Assembly (NCBI RefSeq): GCF_035582795.1 | Contig: NC_134368.1 | Span: forward strand, 248,001 to 312,000 | Direction: 5' to 3' | DNA: 64,000 nt | Origin: Mycteria americana | Taxonomy: Eukaryota; Chordata; Aves; Ciconiiformes; Ciconiidae | In this document: positions 25,901 to 34,900 of the stretch, piece after piece | How positions within the stretch are numbered: position 1 is the stretch's first letter | Layout: every line of letters begins with the position of its first letter | The notes under the pieces: generated by a model | Told to the model about the DNA's origin: nothing | Databases searched by the model: none | Seen by the model: the letters and a program-made list of their open reading frames with translations, nothing else | Position numbers and translations under genes: made by a program

Positions 25901-28900
25901 GACGTATCCCCGCACGGTGCGAGACGAGGGCCGCTGCGGGGCCCTCCTGTTCCTGCAGCCCCTGAGCTGCAGACAGCCCACCTCCATCGCAGCCCTTGCT
26001 GGGAATGTTAGCAGAGGAAGACCTGAAGAAAGGAGATACTTACAGTCACTGGAGGAGCGATGCCGGAAGGTGAACCTCAGGTGGGTCTTGTGGACGTCTT
26101 CGATGGGAACAGCAATCTGAGAGAGAGAACGCGTGCCCGCACGAGGACAGGAAGGCACGGGCTGAGTGACCTGGCTGGCCAAGACCCCTGTGCTCGGGCA
26201 AAGGCTGTGCTGAACAGTCAGTTGCTTAAATCCCAACCCGCACGCTTTCCTTTCAGTTAAGGAGGCTGAACTGGAGACAGAGGTGTCTGTGCAGGGCCGG
26301 TGGTGCATGTCCGTGAGCCCGTGGGGAGAGGCAGGAGCGATGCAGGAGCACCGCCGGCGACGCGGCACACCCGGAGCCCCTGCCCCAGCACTGCTCGTCA
26401 GCAGGGGCAGCGGACATCGCCTCCCTGCTGCAGGCCCCTGGGCCTCCATCCAGGGGTCGAGCCATGACACTGGCACCATCTCCCATCCTCCCCGAGCTGG
26501 GGAGCTAGGGACTTTGCCCCCTGAAAAGCCAGCCCTGACGGGGAATGCCCTCCAGCTCAGTCCTGCTGCGTGGGAGGAGCGAGGGACGCAGCCTCAGGGG
26601 GTCGCAGCCCCGGTCCCACCTCAGCCCCGAGCCTGGTACGAACCTTCACCGTCTCCATCCACCGCTGGTGCCGCTGCTGGTAGTAGACCACAGAGCGGTA
26701 CTCACTCACCGGCTTGTCCCCCGCGCCGTGGTAAATCACGTTCTGCGGAGAGGGCAGCAGCAGAAGAGACGCTTCATGGTCAGATCAAATAAACTTGAAG
26801 GGCTGAAGAATTTTGCATCCCCTGCTAACCCGGGCCAGCCCCCAAGTGGTCCAGCCCCCCCGAGCCACTCTCCCCTGCCCACGCCACGGCAGCCCCTACC
26901 CGAGCCCCCCCAGCGCAGGTGCCCCTTTACAACAACCCAGCCGGCGCGCGGACATCTTTCCAACTGTCCCTGCCCAGCCAGGCTCAGAGGGACAGCAAAA
27001 GGCGTCCCCGTCCCCGTCCCCATCCCCTTGCACCCCCCTGGTGCAACCTCCGAAGGGAGCCAGCAAGGGACACGCGGCCCCCCGGGGCACGGCCACGGCT
27101 TGGCTTCCATCGCCCTGTGGGAAGGGCATTATCAGGGACGGAGAAGGAGGTGGGGGCTGCACCCCTGGACCAGCCCAGCGGGACCCTCAGCAATTCACAG
27201 CCTGTTCCCCAGGGGCCAGGTGGGAATTGCGTTTGGAATGAAAGCAAACACCCTGGAGAGAGAGACAAGGCAACAGCCAGTCCTGGGGGGGGGGACTGGG
27301 TCTGAGCCTCCTCCCGCCCTCCTGGCAACCCCCCAGCTCCTTCCCCCTCCTGCCTCTCCCAGGGATGGAGAGCTGGGACGCCCAGGGGCCTCCGGGGGTG
27401 GCAGGGGTTCTGGCTGTCCCCAGGGGAGGATGATTTTCTCTATCCCTTCCCACCGCTTTCCCAGATCTATTCTAAAGGGCAGGTTCAGGGGCTCCAGTAG
27501 CCAGAGGCTACTCCAGCCGGTTCATGCTGGCACCAACACTGGCACCGGCATGCTACGGACCTGCTGCCTCTGCCCGAGGTGGGGCGATGCGGGGGACAGT
27601 CCCTCGCCCCAGGACCAATCCGGCACCTGCCGTACCTGCACCACGTTGCCCGACTCATCGCAGACGCACACCGTCACCTCCACATTCTTCTGCGTCTTCT
27701 TGTTCCCCTTGTCGAACTCACCCTGCACCAGCGTCAGGTAGATGTCGTTCCTGATATCTCCTGGGAGGACAGCCCCGTCAGTGAGGCTGGGTCCCCTCTG
27801 TAGTGGGGCACCCCACAATGCCACACCGGGACCCCCAGAGACCATCCAGGGATGGTCCAACCTGCCACCCCGCTTGCCTGGCATGATGACCTCCGGATAG
27901 CCCAGCTTGCGTGCCACCACCGTGCTGCGGTCCACGAGGTGGGGATGGTCCTTCCGCACTTGGCTCAAGTCTCCCCACAGCATCTTCAGGGACACCCAGA
28001 ACCCTGCCGGGACAACGTGCGAGACGTCAGCCCCACGGCCCGCGCCCACTCAGCTCGCGCTGTGCCGTGTTGTGCCATGCTGGGCAAGGCTACCGGCCAC
28101 GCATGCCTCCTGCGGAAGAGGTTGCCCCTCCCTGGGGCTCAGCCCTGGATGCATTTAAAGGGTGGGTGGTCAATTCCTGGTCACCCCGCATGGCTCTGAT
28201 CCCGATTGCCGGGACAATTCACACAGCGAGCCCCGGCCGCACCCAGGATCAAACCTGCACCCCCATGGCTGCTGCAGTTTTTCAATGGGCGACGGTATGC
28301 AAGAGCCCGGGGGAGGCAGCAGGAGGGGGCCCAGGGCCGGCCAGGGACCGGAGCAAGCCCCCGGACCCAGCGAGGAGTGGCACGGGGGGGCTGCCCCAGC
28401 GTGGGGGCCGCGGGGCAGCCCAGGACCCTGAGCACAAGCGGCAGCCGCAGGGAAACGCGGGATGGGCCGAGGAAGGGTCTCACCCTGTCCCCCACCACGT
28501 ACTGCAGCGCAGAGCGGGCACACAGGGCAGGGGGGACGCGGGCGCTCTACCTTGTCCCTTGTGGTTGATGTCCTTCCCCTCCACCGCTTTCCTGATCATG
28601 TTGTGAAGAAAATCGTTGTCAGCAGCCGCCCTGCAAACACCAGAGCAGGGCGATTCGGAGGAGCTCCTCGCTGGGTGCACACGGGGAACCCCATACAGCT
28701 GCTCCCCGCAGCCAGGCACCGACCACCAGCGAACCGAACGGCAGCCCGGATCCCGCTGCGGCTCCCCAACCTGCCGGCCTCCAGCCCGCCGGGAGGGAGG
28801 TGCAGGACGGCATCCACAGCAGACGTGGGACCCTGAGCACGCGTGTGCCCCGAAGGGCCGGGAGGCAGAGCTCCAGCAGGGCTTCAGTATCTCCGAGTAC

Positions 28901-31900
28901 ATCGCTGCCCATAGAAATACCCCTTTTCTAACCTCACCGAGGTCCTGGACCTGGTGACATCGTGTCCCAAGGATCCACGGTCCCTTTGCAAAGCCACATT
29001 TAACGGAAAAATCTTTTCTCTTTGACCCTGGCCCCTCTTGCCCCCTTGCAGCCGCTGTCCCCGTGCCAGCCAGGCCCACGGAGCGCTCCCCTCCCACCCG
29101 CGGCCACCCTGCCCGGCCCCGCGGGACTCACAGGTGCACGGGGATGAAGTGCTGCTTGTCCTCGTCGCTCTCGCACTTCCCCTTGGTGATGTCCGTGATG
29201 TCCATCACTGCAGCAGCACAGGGGCGGCAGCGTGGGGCGGCTGCCACGGGCACCGGCAGCCCCAGCCCCCAGCGCCAGGGCCCTCCGTGCCAAATCCTCC
29301 CGGGACCAGCACCCAGGGCAGTTTTGTCCCGTCCTGCAGCCACCGCTTCGCCTGTGCCACTAGCACTGACCCGGCTGTGCCCTGGCCAGTGCTCCACGGG
29401 GAGGTCACCGTGCCCCACCGAGACCCCTCTGCCACTCCATGCCAGACGGCACCGAGCTGCACGGGGCTCTCGGCAGGGAGAAACCCCGCACGGCTCCGCG
29501 GCAGATGGACGTGCTGCCAACACGGGCTGGGACCTGGCATCCCGGCGCAGCTCACCCGTGGGAAATGCTCCCGGGGGGCTCTGCAGCAGCACCGGCACTG
29601 GCCCCCAGCGCAGGGAAGGGTCCGTGCTGGGGCACAGCCCGAAGGCCACCCGCCCCTCGGGCTCTCCCCTCCTCGCCCTGCGGTTCTCCGGCCGCCCCGG
29701 GGCAGAGCTGGCTGCCTGGGGCTCGCACCACGGGCCCACCGCCCCCCCAGCCACGTGCCTCTGGGGAACGGCACGCAGAGATGGAGCAGCCACCAACTGG
29801 ATGGTCGCCACAGGTGACCTCAGAGCTCTGGAGCAGATTTTGGCCAAAATAAGCCATATCCAGAACCCCTGCATCGCCCACAGACAGGGGGGTTGGTGCA
29901 GGACAGACGGAGTGGGCACCGGGACAATCCGTCTGGCCCCTACCCGGGGACACGCTCAGCTCGGAGCGCAATTAGCCACCAATATGTTCATAATTCACCT
30001 GGTAACTTCTCTGTGGCTGAGGTGACGCTCATTAGCCAAGTAAAATCAATAATTTCCTAGCAAGTCCCTCTGACGGGGATCAATACCCAGAGCAGGACAA
30101 CGGGTTGAGGCGGAGGGGGGACAGGCGCGTGGAGGGGCCAGGGCTGCTCCCGGGGGCACCTCCAGCAGCGCCAGCCTGGGGGTCCCCGCACCACGCAGCA
30201 AGGAGGGACGGCTGGGCCCCCCAGTCCCTCTCCCCTGCCGGGGCGGGTGCGTTGCATCCCCACGGGCCCCGCGGCCGCAGCCCCGGTAGGGCAGGGCCGG
30301 CCCATGGCGGGTGACACGAGGTGGCCGGGGGAAGCTCTTGGCTCTGGTCGTCGCGGGAGCAGGGAGCCAAGGCTTTCCCGGCAGCCGGAGCGGCCGTGCC
30401 AGATCCCTCCCCGCACCCTGGCACTAGCCACACGTGGGAAAGGCCCTGTGCCACCACGGGGGGTTGTGGGTCAGGCTGGGGAGGGGGAGACAGGGCAGCG
30501 AGCTTGGGGGGAGCACGCAGAGGCAAGCGAGGGTCGGGGTCCGTGCATGGGGACGGGGGCTGCCTGGCCAGAGGCAGGAGCAGCCCTGGCGCGTTGCTGC
30601 CCCGAAGCACTGCACCCCACGGCCAGCGAGCCCCATGGAGCCAAGAGGTGGGTGCTGGGGGTGGCTGGCGCAGGCAGCGCCGGGTGGTCTCCTCCCGGCA
30701 CCCATGGCAGACCCTGCTCTCACCTGAGATCCCGAAGGGCCGCCGGAGGCCCGTGCTGAGCTTGCGGCTGTAGGTCTCCCGGAGGTCCATGCGTCCCACC
30801 CGGATGATCTGGCACACCAGGAAAAGCCTCTCCCGCTTCAGGTCTTTGCTGCCCAGGTCCTGGAGAGAGACAGGGGCTGCGTGAGCCAGGCGCCGGCAGC
30901 ACCGCCCGGGGATGTGCCTCTGCCAGTGCCAGGCGACCAGGGGGTACCCGGGGCTGCGCGGGAGGATGAACCAGCGGGTGCAGAGCCACCACGGGTCCCT
31001 GCTTCTGGTGCCCCGGCACTGCCTTCAGGGGCTGGGGACTCCTCCTGCCCCTGCACCCCACGCAGGGGCTCGGCTGGAGGGTACGCAGCCCCGCTGCCCC
31101 AGCGAGCCTGGGGTTTCCGTGCACCCCAGGCAGCCCCGAGCCCGAGGGACGGGGACAATGCTGGGGCTGGTGGAGACCGATGGCCCCATGGGGCACCCAG
31201 GGGCACCCATGGGTCAGGCAGCACAGCCGAGGGCGGCACGCTGCCCTGGGAGGGAGCAGGTCTGACACGGCGTAGGGCTTGGTGGGGTGGCCACGTGCCC
31301 CAGCTCCGGGCACCCTGGGGGGCTGAGTCCCGCAGGTGCTGCTCCTGCGTGAGAACCTTCCTGCGGGACTGCGGCACGGGGCTGCGGCACGGGGCAGGGT
31401 CACGCCGCAGCACACGGGGAGGCACGGCCGACGCCAGCAGCGGGCAGGGGTCGGAGGTGGGCGAGAGCCAGGGGAGCTGGACCGCGGGGGCTGGAAGTGC
31501 TGATGCTGCTCATTAGCATTGATCTTCCCGGCTCATCTGCATATCGACGGCTCGGCTTGGGCCGTCCTGAGGGTCAGCTCAGCTCTGCTGGTGCAGCGGG
31601 AAAAATGCTGGGTCAGCAGGCGCTGCCGGTGCCTCCTCCCGCCCGTGGCCAGGGACCGCTGAGCCCAGCTGCGGGAGAGGAATGGAGCAGGGATGGGGGC
31701 ACGGGTGCCCCAGCAGCCCCAAACCTGGGAGGGGAGGCCGCCAGGGTGCCGACGTCCTGGTGCCAGGACTGGGGTCTGCGCAGGAGCCGCGGGGCTGGCC
31801 AGGCTGGGGGGCACAGGAGAAACGAGCAGCAAGGAGGGAGCAGCGGGAAGGAGCGGGGATTCGGCCGCTCCGAGGGGGACGCAGGCGGCGGCGGAGCCTC

Positions 31901-34900
31901 GGGGGCCCCGTGCACGGTGCTGGATGCATCCAAAATGCTGCACGGGGTGGGGGGCACCTCTGCAGGCAGCGAGGAGGGGAGGCGGCGCAGGCAGCTCTGC
32001 AGGAGGGGAGAGGCAGGCAGCAGCAGCGCTGCTCCCGAGGGTTCTGCGCTCACCGTGAAAATGGCCTTGAGGTTGTTGAGCAGCTCGATGTCCTGGGGGA
32101 CGCCCGTGCTGGCCCAGCGGATCACATAGTTCTCGCTGCGAGGGGACGGCAAGGGGGTGAGGAGCCCACGGCGGGGGCCGGGCACCAGGACATCAGAGCT
32201 GGAGCTCAGCGCGTCCCTGCGCGGCGGGGGTCCGGCCAGGCAGAGGCTGCCGGCAAGCAGCCCACGAGCAAACACCACGACGTGGGCTGGAGTGCTTCGG
32301 CCATGGGCAGGGCATGCTCGGGCCGTGGTTCGTTTGCCCAGCCCCTGCCAGCTCCCACCACACAGACCCCTTGTCCGCCCAGTAGCTCCAGTCACAGCAC
32401 ACAGACTGGCCCAGCCTGGCTGTCTCCAGCAGCGGGAGGCTACCAGCCCAGCCCTGCCTGCGGGCGGGCAGCTTGTAGGTGCCCCGAGCGCACCGGCTCG
32501 CCGGTCCCTTGCACGGGACCACGCTGCTCCAGTGGTACCCGGGATCTGGCGTGGGCTGAGCCGTCTCCTGCCTGCCACGGGGCCGCGGGCAGATCAGCAG
32601 GGCAGCATGCCACAGCACACCTGCAACAGCCCGCAGTGCGTCGGACACACACAGCCTCGGGCAGGGTGGGCCGTGGGCTGTCCCACTGGACGCGGCTGCA
32701 CACCTTGCACGCTGCCGACAAACCCTCCCGCTCCGGAGGATAAAACCCTGCAGGATGGGACCTGCCTCTGTCCCCTCTGTGAGATGTGCTGGCTTGTGGT
32801 GAGCCGGGTGGGCAGCCAGGCTGGGCAGGAGAGGCAGCCCGGGGGTGGGCAACGAGGTACAAAGGGGCAGGGGCTTCCCTGCGCAGAGGGGACCAGACTG
32901 GGGGACGCTGCAGGGAGTGGGGGGACAGGCACCCGGCCGAGCCAGTGGCAGGGGTCAGGCAGCGGGGCCGGTCCTGCGCCGCTGGGGCCCCACCTGATCA
33001 TGCGCTGCTCGCCAGGGTCGTACAGCGCCATGAAGAGCTGAGCCTCCTCGCCAATGTTGCAGACAAAGTTGCGCACGCAGAGGTAGAGGCTGTGGGAGGG
33101 CGAAGCCGACAGGCGGGTGCTGCAGCCCAGCGCGCTCTGCTGCGGGCTCTGCGGGGCACGAGGCCGCTCAGCCCCATGGCTCTGCCCCACAGCACGGCCC
33201 CAGCACGGCCGTGCGTGGGGCAGCAGGCTCTCAGCACGGAGGGGATGGCACGCTGGCACCGGCGCTGGCTCTCACCGTCTCCTCCTGGATGCGCTGCGTG
33301 ACAGTCTGCGCAGCCTTCTTGTGCGCCTGGAAGAGGCTGATGACGCTGGTCCTGTCAGGGTCCAGGATGTTTTCGTCCTCGTCCCGCACCACCAGGTCCA
33401 GCGCAAGGATCCTGCGGAGGCCAGGACGGGGTGAGGCAGGACCCGGCGCCCGGCTGGCCAGGGGGACACGGGTCTGCGTATGCCACTGGGACCCGCCTGC
33501 CCTTGCACGGGCACGGGCTGGCACGGGGTCTGGGGGTGCCGGCACAGTGTGGGGGCAGGACGGATCCCGATGGGTCCTGGCCAGCAGCAGAGCTCTGGCA
33601 AGGGGACAAGAGCCGGGCAGCACACGGGATGCTCTCCTGCCCCAGCCAGGGCTCATTGGTGGTGGTAGCCCGTGGCTAGGCGGCTTGCATACGCCCAGCA
33701 CACCTGCTGTCCCCAGCCACCCTGGGACAGCCAGCCAGGAGAGCAGGGACATACAGACAGCCAGCCAGGATGATGGGGACAGAGGGACAGCCAGCCAAGC
33801 CAGCGGGGACACTGCAGCAGAGGGGCTGAGCGTCCCTCAGCACCGCGCAGGCTGTGCCTGGGGCGGGGGCAGAGGCCCGGGCCCCCCCACGTTCCTGTCC
33901 CCGCTCTCACTTGTTGCCATAGTCGATCTTGCCGGTCACCTCCTTCTTGAGCTGCAGGAGCTCGTCCTTGGGCAGCGTCCCCGAGAGCAGCTGCGAGCGC
34001 CGCTCCATCAGCTCGTACATCATCCGCTTCACCTGCCGGTACCGCTCCGTATGCCCTGCCTGTGGGCAGCAGCGCAGGGTCACCGTGCGCCCCGCTGGCC
34101 CCGGCCCCCCCGGCCCCCGGCCCTCACCACGTAGAGCTGCTTCCAGATGGTGGCCCACTCCCGCAGCGTGGTGGTGATCTCCTGCACCATGGGCATCTCG
34201 GCGGGCACCACGCTCTCCTCTGCCCTGGGGAGAGGCACAGGGAGCCCTGGAGCCCCGCGGCATCGCACGGGCGCCCGCGCCGGGCAGGCGCATGGGGCCG
34301 ACTCGCCCGTGCCCGTGGCCGGTACCTACCCCCTGCGCTCCACCACGGCACCCTTCAGGTGGATGAGCGAGGCCGGGAAGATGCCCTGGGGGAGCCGGAG
34401 CCGTCAGCGCCCACGGGCCGGGCTGGGCAGGAGACAGCCCTCCCCCGGGGCCACGGCCGGGGGCTCCCCACCCTGGGACCGAGGGTCCCGCAGAGGGTCC
34501 TAGCCCGGCAATGCCGCAAGGTGCCTGGCGCGTCCCCCCAGCAGGGACAGGGCGAGCCCCCGGCCATGCCCACACCCCCCCTGCACCCCGGCCCCAGCAG
34601 CCCCTCACCTACCCGGGCAGCCCTGTTCCTCAGCGAGTACCCGCGGTACCAGCCTGCGAGGGGAGGGAAGGGGACGCTGTCAGCCGGGCTCGGGGACGCA
34701 GCAGCCCGCGGCAGGGCAGGCCTGGGCGCCCGCCGGCAGCGCGGCCGAGAGAGGGTGCACGAAGCCCCCGTGCCGGGGTGCAGCGGGTGCCCAGCCCAGC
34801 CCCTCCCCAGCAGGGAGCAGCACGGGGCCTGCCCGGGGCAGCCGGACCCCCTTACCCTCGGAGGCCTGCAGGATGTGCACCGTCTCCCCAATCTGCAGCG

